From Roseivirga sp. (lineage in GTDB: Bacteria > Bacteroidota > Bacteroidia > Cytophagales > Cyclobacteriaceae): DNA of 64,000 nucleotides. The notes below the pieces were generated by a model that saw only the letters and a list, made by a program, of their open reading frames with translations, was not told the DNA's origin and ran no database searches. This document shows, piece after piece, positions 34,036 through 43,569 of the stretch. The position numbers and the translations under genes were made by a program. The stretch lies in the NCBI GenBank assembly GCA_021404565.1, contig JAAWWF010000001.1, positions 357,613-421,612 on the forward strand, written 5' to 3'. Each line of letters opens with the position of its first letter. Position 1 is the first letter of the stretch.

Positions 34036-37000
34036 ATGACTTTTTCCAGTCTCCAAATTCTCAAAAACAACATTTGGAAAGCATCGTTGATGGTGCTGTT
34101 CATGCTGCTTTTGAGCCCTTCATGGGCCCAGAAAGTAGATATGGACATCTTCAAAAATATGAAAGCCCGCAGCATTGGCCCGGGCGCTATGAGTGGTCGT
34201 ATCACCGCCATAGATGTAGTACAAAGCAATCCTGAAATCATTTATGCAGGAGCTGCCTCTGGTGGCCTCTGGCGTTCTACAGGTGGTGGCCTCAACTGGG
34301 AGCCCCTGTTCGATGATGAAGAAGTGCTGGGTATTGGCGCCATTGCTATTAATCAAAAAAACCCTGATGTGATTTGGGTGGGTACCGGTGAAGGTAACCC
34401 GAGAAACTCTGTATCCGGTGGATATGGTGTTTACAAATCAATAGATGGTGGAGAAACCTGGGAGCTGATGGGCCTGGAGAAAACTCGTAACATTCACAGA
34501 ATTTACATTCACCCCAACGATCCTAATACTGTATTTGTAGGGGCGATCGGTTCTCCCTGGGGAGAGCACAACGAACGTGGCCTCTACCGTACCAAAGATG
34601 GTGGCAAGACCTGGGACCAGATTCTTTTCAACAATAACCTTACAGGTGTAGCCGATATGGTAGCTGACCCCAGCAACCCGGATAAAATCTTTGTGGCCAT
34701 GTGGGAACACAAACGTTGGCCATGGTACTTCAAATCAGGTGGTGAAGGTTCTGGTCTTTATGTAACTCACGATGGTGGCGATAACTTTAAGAAGCTTACA
34801 AATGAAGAAGGTTTACCAAAAGGTGAGCTGGGTCGTATTGGTCTCGCGATCTCGCAAAGCAACCCTGACTACGTTTATGCACTGATAGAATCAAAGTCTA
34901 ACGGATTATACAGAAGTACCGATGGAGGTAAGTCATGGACCCGCAGGGCCGCTTCTGCCAGTACCCAGAATATAGGTGACCGCCCTTTCTACTATGCCGA
35001 CATTTATGTAGACCCTAAAAACGAAAACAGAATTTACAGCCTCTACTCTCGCGTATCGCGCTCTGAAGATGGCGGAAAAAGCTTTGAGGTAATCCTCCCC
35101 TATTTCGGTGTTCACCCCGATCACCATGCCTGGTGGATTCACCCGGACGATCCGTCCTTTATGATTGATGGTAACGATGGTGGACTTAATATTACCCGCG
35201 ACATGGGTAAAACCTGGCGTTTTACTGAAAAGCTTCCAGTGGGGCAGTTCTACCACATCAATGTGGATGATGAATTTCCCTACAACCTCTATGGTGGTAT
35301 GCAAGACAACGGCTCCTGGGTAGGGCCTTCTTATGTTTTCAATTTCGCTGGTATCCGTAACCACGACTGGCAGGAGCTCAGCTTCGGTGATGGTTTTGAT
35401 GTAGCCCCGATCCCCGGTGACTCGCGTTACGGCTATACCATGTCGCAACAGGGTAATGTAAGCCGTTACGACCGTGTGAGTGGTCGTGGTAAAACAGTAA
35501 GGCCTACTGCCCCTGACACAGCTACGACATTGAGGTTTAACTGGAATGCTCCGGTAGCGATTGACCCACACAACAATGATGGTGTGTATTATGGCTCTCA
35601 GTTTTTGCACTATAGCTCAAACCGCGGTGATGACTGGACTATCATTTCGCCTGATCTATCAACCAACGACCCTGAAAAGCAAAAGCAAAGCGAAAGTGGT
35701 GGTTTGACCTATGATGCCACAGGCGCTGAAAACCATACAACCACCCTGGCCATTGCCCCCAGCCCGGTAGACAGAAATGTAATCTGGGTAGGTACGGATG
35801 ACGGTAATGTACAAGTAACGAGAGATCGTGGTGACAACTGGGAGAATGTGGCTTCTAAGCTTCCCGGTCTGCCGGCAGGTAGCTGGATCCCTCAGATCAG
35901 AGCATCTGACTATAACGCTGGTGAAGCCTTTGTGATCGCCAATGATTACAGAAGAAACAACTTCACTCCTTATGCTTACCACACGGCCGATTATGGTCAG
36001 ACCTGGACGCGTATTGTAGATGAGAATGATGTATTTGGTTACACCCTCTCTATTCTACAAGACCCGATTGAGGCTAACCTGATCTTCCTGGGTACTGAAA
36101 ACGGACTGTTTGTAAGCTTTGACAAGGGACAAAACTGGAACAAGTGGAAGCATGGGTATCCATCTGCATCTACCATGGACCTGGCCTTGCAAACAAGAGA
36201 GCATGATTTAGCGATTGGAACCTTCGGCCGGGCATTCTATGTACTGGATGATATTCGTCCGCTCCGTGAGTTTGCTGCCAAAGGTGTAGACAATGTATTG
36301 AATGCCGACATCACTGTGTTTGATCCTGCAGATGGTTACCAGGTTAGCTATCGACAGCCGGCAGGTATGCGTTTCCCGGGTGATGGGGGTCCTTTTGAAG
36401 GACAAAACAAATTTGTAAGCCAGAGCACTGTCAAATTCTTTGTACGTGATGACGCCAAAAAGAAGGAAGAAGAGGCTCCTAAAAAAGGTAAGAAGAAGAA
36501 AAAGAAGGGTAAGAAGGACAACACCGAAGCCAAAGCTGACAGTACTGTAAAAAAGCTACCAACCAAAGGCAAGCTCTATGTAATGAACGCAGCTGGCGAT
36601 ACCGTAAGAACCCTTCCTATTACGAAAATCAAGAAGGGCGAGATTAACTCAGTGAGCTGGGGACTCGACAGAAAAAACCCATTCCCGACAGTCGGTCGTG
36701 GTGGAGGCGGGCGTTTTGGCGGCTTCCAGCAGGGGGGCGGATCAGGACGCAACCGCGAGCAGTCGGCAGGTTCAGCGCTTCCAGGAGAATACACTATGGT
36801 AGTTGAATACAACGACCAGACCGTTTCCAAGAAGGTAAAAGTGCATATGGATCCACGGATTGATATCACTATGAGTGAGCTGCGTGCCAATGAGGTCTTC
36901 GAAGATCAGGTGCTGGAAATGTCACAAACATGGTCTAAGATTTCTGACCGTATGAGGAAAGCTGACGCGGCCATCTCAAAAGTAGAAGCGCGCGTTAAGG

Positions 37001-37365
37001 ATGCTGACAAGGACAAGGTAAAGGACCTGAAAAAAGCAGTAAAAGACCTGAAGGAGAAATTTACTGAGGTTCGCAAGATTACGATCGGCCTGCCAAGAGA
37101 CAGAAGCATTCAGGGAATCTTCAGAAGTTTTACACCTAATGCCGGCACCTGGATACAGCAGGCCAGAAGGTACAATAGCTCAAGAATGGGTACTCCGGGT
37201 GATACCGAAAGACAATTGCTTGAGAACGCTCAGAAGATGATGAAAACTGCTATGGATGCAGTAAACAACTTCTTTGAGAATGAGTGGCCTAAGATGAAAG
37301 AAGAATACGATAAAGCAGACCTGGATTTCTTTGACGATTTCTCAGAGTCATTTAAAAACGAATAA
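34036..37365 (+). CDS. Large secreted Asp-box (VPS10/sortilin-like) propeller protein
   Basis: The product is about 1109 residues from ATG 34036, with a signal peptide ending WAQ. The first two thirds consist of repeated propeller strands with Asp-box turns (YKSIDGGETW, YRTKDGGKTW, YRSTDGGKSW, SRSEDGGKSF, QVTRDRGDNW, YHTADYGQTW and others, about ten in all), as in sortilin/VPS10 or glycosyl-hydrolase-labelled BNR proteins. A lysine-rich, low-complexity linker follows (about residues 808-840), then a glycine-rich piece (GRGGGGRFGGFQQ), an FlgD-like Ig segment and a helical C-terminal coiled coil (VEARVKDADKDKVKDLKKAVKDLKEKF). Databases often call this glycosyl hydrolase, but I see no catalytic motif. 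A terminator follows the stop. Confidence 0.85.
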   Translation: MTFSSLQILKNNIWKASLMVLFMLLLSPSWAQKVDMDIFKNMKARSIGPGAMSGRITAIDVVQSNPEIIYAGAASGGLWRSTGGGLNWEPLFDDEEVLGIGAIAINQKNPDVIWVGTGEGNPRNSVSGGYGVYKSIDGGETWELMGLEKTRNIHRIYIHPNDPNTVFVGAIGSPWGEHNERGLYRTKDGGKTWDQILFNNNLTGVADMVADPSNPDKIFVAMWEHKRWPWYFKSGGEGSGLYVTHDGGDNFKKLTNEEGLPKGELGRIGLAISQSNPDYVYALIESKSNGLYRSTDGGKSWTRRAASASTQNIGDRPFYYADIYVDPKNENRIYSLYSRVSRSEDGGKSFEVILPYFGVHPDHHAWWIHPDDPSFMIDGNDGGLNITRDMGKTWRFTEKLPVGQFYHINVDDEFPYNLYGGMQDNGSWVGPSYVFNFAGIRNHDWQELSFGDGFDVAPIPGDSRYGYTMSQQGNVSRYDRVSGRGKTVRPTAPDTATTLRFNWNAPVAIDPHNNDGVYYGSQFLHYSSNRGDDWTIISPDLSTNDPEKQKQSESGGLTYDATGAENHTTTLAIAPSPVDRNVIWVGTDDGNVQVTRDRGDNWENVASKLPGLPAGSWIPQIRASDYNAGEAFVIANDYRRNNFTPYAYHTADYGQTWTRIVDENDVFGYTLSILQDPIEANLIFLGTENGLFVSFDKGQNWNKWKHGYPSASTMDLALQTREHDLAIGTFGRAFYVLDDIRPLREFAAKGVDNVLNADITVFDPADGYQVSYRQPAGMRFPGDGGPFEGQNKFVSQSTVKFFVRDDAKKKEEEAPKKGKKKKKKGKKDNTEAKADSTVKKLPTKGKLYVMNAAGDTVRTLPITKIKKGEINSVSWGLDRKNPFPTVGRGGGGRFGGFQQGGGSGRNREQSAGSALPGEYTMVVEYNDQTVSKKVKVHMDPRIDITMSELRANEVFEDQVLEMSQTWSKISDRMRKADAAISKVEARVKDADKDKVKDLKKAVKDLKEKFTEVRKITIGLPRDRSIQGIFRSFTPNAGTWIQQARRYNSSRMGTPGDTERQLLENAQKMMKTAMDAVNNFFENEWPKMKEEYDKADLDFFDDFSESFKNE

Positions 37366-37393
37366 GGCCTTCAAGGCACGACAACCTAAGATT

Positions 37394-37426
37394 AAAGCCG
37401 TCCTGTTAACTCAGGATGGCTTTTTT
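37394..37426 (+). terminator. Intrinsic terminator of the propeller gene
   Basis: AAAGCCGTCCTG and CAGGATGGCTTT pair into a 12-base stem (one G.T) followed by six T residues, 28 bases after the stop codon. It also separates this gene from the convergent HxlR gene. Confidence 0.9.
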
Positions 37427-37448
37427 GTAGCACATCCTGGAGGTTCTT

Positions 37449-37790
37449 TCAGGAGGTTTCTGAATAGTTTTCCACCACGTAATCCCCCCAATCAGCGATC
37501 GACTGTAAGAGGGGCATTAAAGTTTTTCCAAAATCGGTAAGAGAGTATTCTACTTTCAAAGGAGGTTTAGAAGTGTAGACCTTTCGGTTTACCACACCAT
37601 CTTCCTGTAGCTGCTGCAATTGCAGACTCAGGGTTCTCTCTGTCACGCCTACCATCCTCCTTCTCAATTCGTTATACCTTAAGGTACCTGCCATTAAATG
37701 GAACAAGATCACTGACTTCCATTTCCCCCCTATGATCCCCATCGTAACACTCGTACAACAAGGGTAATCCTTTCCTTTAACCCGATACAT
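37449..37790 (-). CDS. HxlR family transcriptional regulator
   Basis: This 113-residue winged-helix protein has the family signature CCTSVTMGIIGGKWKSVILFHLMAGTLRYNELRRRMVGVTERTLSLQLQQLQEDGVVNR and the VEYSLTDFGKTLMPLLQSIADWG ending. Cys11-Cys12 lie at the position of the redox-sensitive N-terminal cysteine of the YodB group. HxlR members commonly sense electrophiles, quinones or oxidants and repress adjacent oxidoreductase genes. That fits the divergent SDR-LLM pair, and the perfect palindrome at 37868-37884 is a good operator candidate. Confidence 0.93.
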   Translation of the reverse strand: MYRVKGKDYPCCTSVTMGIIGGKWKSVILFHLMAGTLRYNELRRRMVGVTERTLSLQLQQLQEDGVVNRKVYTSKPPLKVEYSLTDFGKTLMPLLQSIADWGDYVVENYSETS

Positions 37791-37867
37791 ACCAATTCCT
37801 TCAATAAATCTTAAGCTATCCTTTTTGACCGTTATTGTGAAGCTAATTAACTATCAATATGTTTGCA

Positions 37868-37884
37868 ACTATAAATTTTATAGT
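37868..37884. promoter_or_regulatory. Perfect 17-bp palindrome, candidate HxlR operator
   Basis: ACTATAAATTTTATAGT is a perfect odd palindrome, 20 bases upstream of the SDR start and 77 bases upstream of the HxlR start. The ACTAT...ATAGT ends match the kind of site I recall for YodB/HypR-type HxlR regulators. Repression of the SDR-LLM operon is the simplest model. Confidence 0.6.
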
Positions 37885-37904
37885 AGAATCTCAGAAGTAG
37901 AATT

Positions 37905-38714
37905 ATGAGCAAGATTATTCTGATTACGGGCAGCACTGATGGCATAGGTAAATTAGCTGCTATCAAACTCGCCAAAGAAGGACATACTATTCTTGTTCAT
38001 GGCAGAAATGATCAAAAGTTGAATCAGACTGTTTCCGAAATCAGGGAAGTTTCCGGCAATAGCAACATCCAGGGCTTCGTGGCTGATTTTTCCGATTTGA
38101 ACAGTGTGACGCATATGGCTTCTGAAATCAGACAAGATCTCTCCCAACTAGATGTATTGATCAACAATGCGGGTGTTTTTAAAAGCAAGACAGCAAGTAC
38201 GGAAAATGGTATGGACATCAGGTTCGTAGTCAACTACCTGGCCCCCTATCTGCTCACCAGAGAGCTCACCCCTTTACTTGAAAAGTCTTCCAGAGTCATC
38301 AACCTAAGCTCAGCAGCACAGGCCCCGGTCTCATTGGAAGCCCTGAGAGGGACTGAGCATCTCTCCGACCAAAGCGCCTATGCCCAAAGCAAACTGGCAC
38401 TCACCATGTGGAGTTTTGCTCTGGCCAAAATGGTTGATTGCAGCACATTCATCGCAGTAAACCCAGGTTCTCTGCTCAATACTAAAATGGCAATGGAAGC
38501 CTATGGACAACATTGGTCCAGTGCGGATAAAGGTGCCAACATCCTGTATGATCTGGCCATTTCAGAAACATACCATGAGATGACCGGTAAGTACTTTGAT
38601 AATGACAAGGGAACCGTAAAAGGTGCTTTTGCTGCGGCTCATGCAGATGCATACGATCAGGAAAAGGTCACCGCCCTTCTTACAGCAACAGACTCAATAT
38701 TGGCAGACCTGTAA
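37905..38714 (+). CDS. SDR family oxidoreductase
   Basis: The 269-residue protein is a classical Rossmann short-chain dehydrogenase. The nucleotide loop is TGSTDGIGKLAA (8-19), NNAG follows (about 88), and the catalytic Ser and Tyr-x-x-x-Lys are visible in INLSSAAQAP and SAYAQSKLAL. It uses NAD(P)H to reduce or oxidise an unknown carbonyl/alcohol. The length and the C-terminal HWSSADKGANILYDLA segment resemble retinol-dehydrogenase/WWOX-like SDRs. It is followed after 14 bases by the LLM oxidoreductase gene and is divergent from HxlR, so it is probably an electrophile- or redox-induced operon. Confidence 0.92.
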   Translation: MSKIILITGSTDGIGKLAAIKLAKEGHTILVHGRNDQKLNQTVSEIREVSGNSNIQGFVADFSDLNSVTHMASEIRQDLSQLDVLINNAGVFKSKTASTENGMDIRFVVNYLAPYLLTRELTPLLEKSSRVINLSSAAQAPVSLEALRGTEHLSDQSAYAQSKLALTMWSFALAKMVDCSTFIAVNPGSLLNTKMAMEAYGQHWSSADKGANILYDLAISETYHEMTGKYFDNDKGTVKGAFAAAHADAYDQEKVTALLTATDSILADL

Positions 38715-38728
38715 ACCTCTCCTCTCCC

Positions 38729-39658
38729 ATGTCGCAACTGGAAAAAATCGCACAGCAGGGCAAACTAAGCCTCGGACTTGTTTTTCCCATTGAATCATAT
38801 CAAGGTTCCATTGCCAAAATGGAGCATCAGGAAAAACTGGCAAAACGAGCGGAAGAACTTGGTTTTAAAGCACTCTGGTTCAGAGATGTACCTTTTAACG
38901 ACCCTTCATTTGGAGATGCAGGTCAGCTGTATGATCCCTGGGTTTATATGACTCACATAATGAATCATACCCAACACATTACCCTGGCGACAGGAAGCAT
39001 CATTTTACCCCTGCGCCACCCCGTGCATACAGCAAAGTCCCTGTACAGCCTGCAAAACCTGTCCGGGGGCAGAATCATGATGGGGCTGGCCTCGGGAGAC
39101 CGTCCCAGTGAGTATCCTGCATTCAACCAGGATCTGGCACAAAAAAGCAGCCTGTTCAGAGATAGCTTTTTTTACCTGAAAGCTTTGGAGGCTGACTTTC
39201 CGGTTTACCAATCTGAGCATTATGGCAGCCTGAATGGACAAATTGATCTGCTACCAAAATATAAGCACTCTGCCCCTATGTTCATCACTGGGCATTCAGG
39301 CCAATCTCTGGATTGGATTGCTGAATATGCTGATGGCTGGCTTTACTACCCCAGAAATTTCGACTTTTTGCAACAGACCCTTGAAAACTGGAGAAGTGCT
39401 CTGAAGAAAACAAGACAACCATGGAAGCCCTATATGCAGTCTCTATACCTGGATTTACTGGAAAATAAGGGTGCCCGTCCCAGTCCCATTCATCTTGGTT
39501 TTAAAGGAGGAAGTGACTACGCCCTGGCCCATTTAAGGCTCCTTGAATCAATCGGAGTCAACCATGTAATTATTAACCTTAAATATGGTTCCAGACCTGC
39601 AGAAGAGGTACTGGAGGAATTGGGCGAATCGATTTTGCCTTCTTTCACCGAAGCCTAA
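38729..39658 (+). CDS. LLM class (luciferase-like) oxidoreductase
   Basis: The 309-residue TIM-barrel enzyme shows the flavin-dependent luciferase-like pattern: LSLGLVFPIESYQG, AEELGFKALWFRDVPFNDPSFGDAGQLYDPWVYMTHI, ITLATGSIILPLRHPVHTAKSLYSLQNLSGGRIMMGLASGDRPSEYPAF and MFITGHSGQSLDWIAEYADGWLYYPR. Such enzymes use FMN or F420. FMN is the likely cofactor in Bacteroidota. It follows the SDR gene after 14 bases and probably shares its HxlR-controlled promoter. Confidence 0.9.
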   Translation: MSQLEKIAQQGKLSLGLVFPIESYQGSIAKMEHQEKLAKRAEELGFKALWFRDVPFNDPSFGDAGQLYDPWVYMTHIMNHTQHITLATGSIILPLRHPVHTAKSLYSLQNLSGGRIMMGLASGDRPSEYPAFNQDLAQKSSLFRDSFFYLKALEADFPVYQSEHYGSLNGQIDLLPKYKHSAPMFITGHSGQSLDWIAEYADGWLYYPRNFDFLQQTLENWRSALKKTRQPWKPYMQSLYLDLLENKGARPSPIHLGFKGGSDYALAHLRLLESIGVNHVIINLKYGSRPAEEVLEELGESILPSFTEA

Positions 39659-39873
39659 GGTGTGTCATGATCTGAAATATCAAGCCTCTCGCCCATCCTT
39701 AATAAAGACGACCAATCAACTCTATAGACGGACCTGAATCAGCCTAAGTCAGATATAGAAAATGCAAATTGGCTTGGCGATTATATATCCATCCTGATTC
39801 ATTCAACGTATTACTGGTAGAGTTTGTCAGAAGCAGTAATCATTAAGCAGGAGTTCAATCCACAGACGTCACA

Positions 39874-41883
39874 ATGAAACGGTTCAGGTCTATTCTTTTT
39901 GTATCCATTCTGTTCGTTTGCCTTCCTCTTTGGGCTGATACCTGGTCAAACCCAACCTGGCATGAAATGTTGTCTAAGTCAGATATCATTGGTCTGTTCA
40001 AAGTGAAGGAAGGAAATGCCTATAAAGCTCGTTTAGAGCCCATAGAAATCTACAAGGGTCAACTCAAAGATGACCATATCTGGTATACCGGCTACAGCAA
40101 TAAGTTCGGACCTCTGGATAAGCTTAAGCCTGGTGAGCGTTATATTCTCTTTTTACAATCGCCAAAGAAATACACGAGTCGTTTTAATTCTTCTTCGGGT
40201 TCAGGCAGCACGGTGGCTAACAACCTTTACAGGGCCTATGACTTTGTACGCAGCCAACCCAATGGCTATACCGCATGGACTCCAACAGCTGGTGAAGTAC
40301 GGATAAAGAACAAAAGAGCCTATTACGACCTTGTACACACTGGTTTTTCTTACTCTAACTTCCATCGAAAAAAGGAAAATTCGCTATCCTCGGCCATGTT
40401 TATAGACTTTATCAAGGCCTATGTTCAAAAGTCCCGCAGACCTCAATTCAAAGAAAATCTCGTCAGAGGCCTCAAAATGAAGCTACTTATTGCAACAGAG
40501 AAGGATCGGCTTGGTGAGAAAATCATGATGCTGTACCATTTAGACAATCAGGAAATCTATGATGTATTTATGGAGATTCCTCACATTAATAATGCGGAGG
40601 TTCAGTTTGCTCTGGCCAAACAGCTTAAGAAGCTGAAAGGAGGCAGGAAAGAAGAGCTGAAGCTAGCCTTACTCGCTAGTCCCTTTACGGAAGTACGGTC
40701 TGAGGTAGTTGAACAAATATCTATAAACAATGCTGATGTTAATGGTGCACTACTACTAAAACAGCTTGAAGAAGCCTCTGATTCTGCCTTATATGCAAAT
40801 GTCATGAGTCCTGACCAGCAAGACATAGCCAGCGAATTGGTAAAGATTATAGACAAACTGAAAGAAATGAACTATAAGGAAGCTTCCCCGAAGCTTCTTG
40901 AAATGATGGCTGGCACTTCAGATTATTATGTTTTCCAAAAGGCAGCCAGCGCTCTTGATCACTTTGGGACAACTGGTTACGAAGACCTTTTGGTTGAACG
41001 CATTAGGGAACCTAACGGCCTTTCAATCGATGACCTTAGAAACCTTATTTACAAAAATCGAAGCCAGGCGGTTAAGGTACCTCTCATGGACCTGATAGCC
41101 TCAGAAATAACAGGGGGGAACGATTTTGAAAAAAAACAAGACAAGCTTTCAGCCATTGAATGTCTGTCTTTCTTCAAAGGAGATATTGAAATAGAGCGAT
41201 TCATGATAGATCAATTGAAGCAACTTACCAAAGATGCTTCTAAAAGAGCGCGTAGATCAACCCATGATTTCATTGAAAAGTACGTGGAAGGTTTGACAAA
41301 ACTGGAGAGCCAACAAGCGCAAGGAGCCATTCACCAGTCATTATTCTATTGGTTCGGCTTAACCCCTGATTACCATGAGGATAGGCTGATGAGTTTAAAA
41401 ACAGAATCAGAAAAGCGGGAAGCATCAAAACTGGATGAATTCATCAATGACCCTGATCGCAAGGCATATGCCCGGGCGTTTATTACCAACTCAACTGAGC
41501 TACAAAAGGAAAGAGGCACTTCCCCTAATTTGATTTTCATTTACAAAATTCAGGTTTTGAATAACAAGCGTAGTTTCAACGCACTTGGAGATATTATAGA
41601 AGGAGAAAAGGAAAGGCTCATGAATCAATTTGACATTGACCCCGACAACCTGGGCTTTACTACCGGCAGAAACCTGTATAATATGGATGCAAGGCTTTCA
41701 ATGACAATAGCGTTCACCTTTTTGGATGAATACTTTGCATATGTCAGGTCATTCGGAACCAAGGCAGATATCAATATGCTGAACATTATCGAAAAACACA
41801 TTCTAGGCCCCAGAGACAAGTCCGATTTAAGAAAACTCAACGAAACCAGAACCAAACTAAAGAAGCTGATTGGGGACTACTAG
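39874..41883 (+). CDS. Secreted HEAT-like repeat protein, unknown function
   Basis: The 669-residue protein has a signal peptide (MKRFRSILFVSILFVCLPLWA). An N-terminal beta-rich domain follows (about 25-110: SDIIGLFKVKEGNAYKARLEPIEIYKGQLKDDHIWYTGY...LKPGERYILFLQ) resembling NTR/TIMP-like domains that are often found with such signatures. From about residue 190 the chain is helical with HEAT-like units (AQVFQFALAKQLKKLKGG-like, VEQISINNADVNGALLLKQL, AASALDHFGTTGYEDLLVERI, KVPLMDLIASEITGG). No catalytic motif is visible. I do not recognise a named family. It has gaps of over 100 bases on both sides. Confidence 0.75.
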   Translation: MKRFRSILFVSILFVCLPLWADTWSNPTWHEMLSKSDIIGLFKVKEGNAYKARLEPIEIYKGQLKDDHIWYTGYSNKFGPLDKLKPGERYILFLQSPKKYTSRFNSSSGSGSTVANNLYRAYDFVRSQPNGYTAWTPTAGEVRIKNKRAYYDLVHTGFSYSNFHRKKENSLSSAMFIDFIKAYVQKSRRPQFKENLVRGLKMKLLIATEKDRLGEKIMMLYHLDNQEIYDVFMEIPHINNAEVQFALAKQLKKLKGGRKEELKLALLASPFTEVRSEVVEQISINNADVNGALLLKQLEEASDSALYANVMSPDQQDIASELVKIIDKLKEMNYKEASPKLLEMMAGTSDYYVFQKAASALDHFGTTGYEDLLVERIREPNGLSIDDLRNLIYKNRSQAVKVPLMDLIASEITGGNDFEKKQDKLSAIECLSFFKGDIEIERFMIDQLKQLTKDASKRARRSTHDFIEKYVEGLTKLESQQAQGAIHQSLFYWFGLTPDYHEDRLMSLKTESEKREASKLDEFINDPDRKAYARAFITNSTELQKERGTSPNLIFIYKIQVLNNKRSFNALGDIIEGEKERLMNQFDIDPDNLGFTTGRNLYNMDARLSMTIAFTFLDEYFAYVRSFGTKADINMLNIIEKHILGPRDKSDLRKLNETRTKLKKLIGDY

Positions 41884-41998
41884 TTCAAAGTTTCCGGTTC
41901 AAAAACTAAGCCCGGTTAGTTTTCATAATTGATCCCAAAAACACAGTCCGATTCTTAGAAAACTCGTATAAACTCAAATATATCAACGCCCATTGACG

Positions 41999-42781
41999 AT
42001 GACACATCAGGAGGTGATCAAAAAGGTAGACTGGAAAGATTTAAGGCATCTCTCAGTCAAAGAAATGCTGATCGAGAATAACCTGACCATTCCCTGGCTG
42101 CTGACCTCGGTTACACTTGCTTACCTCGGTTACTACTGGCTGGCACTCCCCTTTTCTGCCGTTTATTTTCTCACCGGACTGAGACAGGTGCACAATGGCT
42201 TTCACAATTCACTCGGTACCAATAGATTTTTGACATGGCTCACCTTGTACCTGAATAGTCTTTCGTTGTTCACCTCGATTCATGCGGTAAAATTCAACCA
42301 CCTCAGACACCACAAATACTGCCTTACCGATGAGGATTATGAGGGTAAATCGGCCAAAATGAGCTGGTACGGTGCTATACTTTACGGCCCCGTTCACATG
42401 TTTCTCATCCACAAGGTCACCTGGCAAAAAGGAAATAAGCAATACCGCCAAAACCTGTTGTTGGAACTGGCCTCTATGGCCGCACTGCTCTTTGTAGCCC
42501 TCTACTTCAATATTCATTTTCTTATCTATCACATCATTGTGATGATTATAGCCGAATTCCTGATGGCTTTCTTTGCTGTCTGGACGGTACACCACCATAC
42601 TGATGATGATCCGAATTTTGCCAGGACCCAACGGGGTGGCTGGAAGAATAAAATCACCTTCAGCATGTTTTATCACCTCGAGCATCACCTCTTTCCCGCA
42701 GTGCCCACCATCAAATTGCCGGAACTTGCTAAAAGAATTGATAAGGCCGTTCCTGACCTGAATAAGAAGAGTACTTTCTAA
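41999..42781 (+). CDS. Membrane fatty acid desaturase family protein
   Basis: The protein from ATG 41999 has 260 residues with four hydrophobic segments and the three histidine boxes of the membrane di-iron desaturase/hydroxylase family: HNGFH (about 65-69), HLRHH (about 101-105) and HLEHH (about 226-230), plus HHH in VWTVHHHTDDD. These ligate the di-iron centre in the membrane. The substrate could be a fatty acyl chain or carotenoid-like lipid. At about 260 residues it is shorter than typical acyl-CoA desaturases. A TTG two codons upstream is an alternative start. Confidence 0.88.
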   Translation: MTHQEVIKKVDWKDLRHLSVKEMLIENNLTIPWLLTSVTLAYLGYYWLALPFSAVYFLTGLRQVHNGFHNSLGTNRFLTWLTLYLNSLSLFTSIHAVKFNHLRHHKYCLTDEDYEGKSAKMSWYGAILYGPVHMFLIHKVTWQKGNKQYRQNLLLELASMAALLFVALYFNIHFLIYHIIVMIIAEFLMAFFAVWTVHHHTDDDPNFARTQRGGWKNKITFSMFYHLEHHLFPAVPTIKLPELAKRIDKAVPDLNKKSTF

Positions 42782-42909
42782 AATCCTATCATATACTGGC
42801 AATGGAGGACTTTCAGTTCACTCTGTCATAAATTGAATTTCACTTTTAGTAGAAATTTTATTGTGATATATTTATAAAGAACAGCAGCCGAAATTTACCT
42901 TTTAACCTT

Positions 42910-43566
42910 ATGAAAAAGCTACTCTCCAATCTCGTCCTCGCTACTTTGATCGTTGTTTTCCTCTCCTGTGGTGGTAATGATGGCGACATTGTGGTCGATA
43001 CAGCCACTTATGAAGGTACCATCAACATCAACCCAAATAATTTCCCCGCAGGTGCAGGGCTTGACATGAGTGAGGGAGACACGGGGCGTGTTGCCCAACT
43101 TGATGCTGAGCCAAACCTACCCTGGGACCTGATGATCATCACCTACCGTACAGCGGCAGGCGGACGTCCGGGCTTTCTGTTATTTGGAGATGAGACCTCA
43201 AATTCATCAGTAAAGGCAATAAATATTTCGGAGCATTCAGGTATTGGTACTGGCCTAGCGGGTTTTAATGCTTTCACCCGGGTGGATCAAACCATGACTT
43301 CCAACCTTCAGGCAGATGGTGTGTTTAACTTTAACCCGGTGACCGATGTAGATGGCCAGGGCCGTGCTGACGGCACCATACTGCAAGCCGCTTATGACGC
43401 TCTCGTTATTGGTAATAGAATCGTAAACCTGGCTTCGGCAGACCAACCCGTATACCTGGTGGCCACCCGTGAAGGTTTCTTATACAAATTTCAGATGGTA
43501 GAAAGAGTCAGTGGTGGACAAACTACTTTGAGATGGGCCAGATTCTCCAATGATGCTATAAATTAG
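42910..43566 (+). CDS. Lipoprotein paired with TonB receptor, HmuY-like candidate
   Basis: The 218-residue product has a lipoprotein leader MKKLLSNLVLATLIVVFLSCGG with the lipobox VFLSC near position 19. The mature domain has PWDLMIITYRTAAGGRPGFLLFGDE and ends QPVYLVATREGFLYKFQMVERVSGGQTTLRWARFS, which resembles the HmuY heme-binding fold (WDLxF...YKxxxxx). That resemblance is suggestive, not certain. It is followed after three bases by a TonB-dependent receptor gene. In Bacteroidota this arrangement usually pairs a surface lipoprotein with its uptake receptor, for heme or another ligand. Confidence 0.75.
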   Translation: MKKLLSNLVLATLIVVFLSCGGNDGDIVVDTATYEGTININPNNFPAGAGLDMSEGDTGRVAQLDAEPNLPWDLMIITYRTAAGGRPGFLLFGDETSNSSVKAINISEHSGIGTGLAGFNAFTRVDQTMTSNLQADGVFNFNPVTDVDGQGRADGTILQAAYDALVIGNRIVNLASADQPVYLVATREGFLYKFQMVERVSGGQTTLRWARFSNDAIN

Positions 43567-43569
43567 TGA

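Noticed and set aside
34933-35610. Antisense open frame (225 codons) inside the Asp-box propeller gene
   Set aside because: Sense strand shows repeated Asp-box motifs and a signal peptide. The antisense product has no recognisable features.
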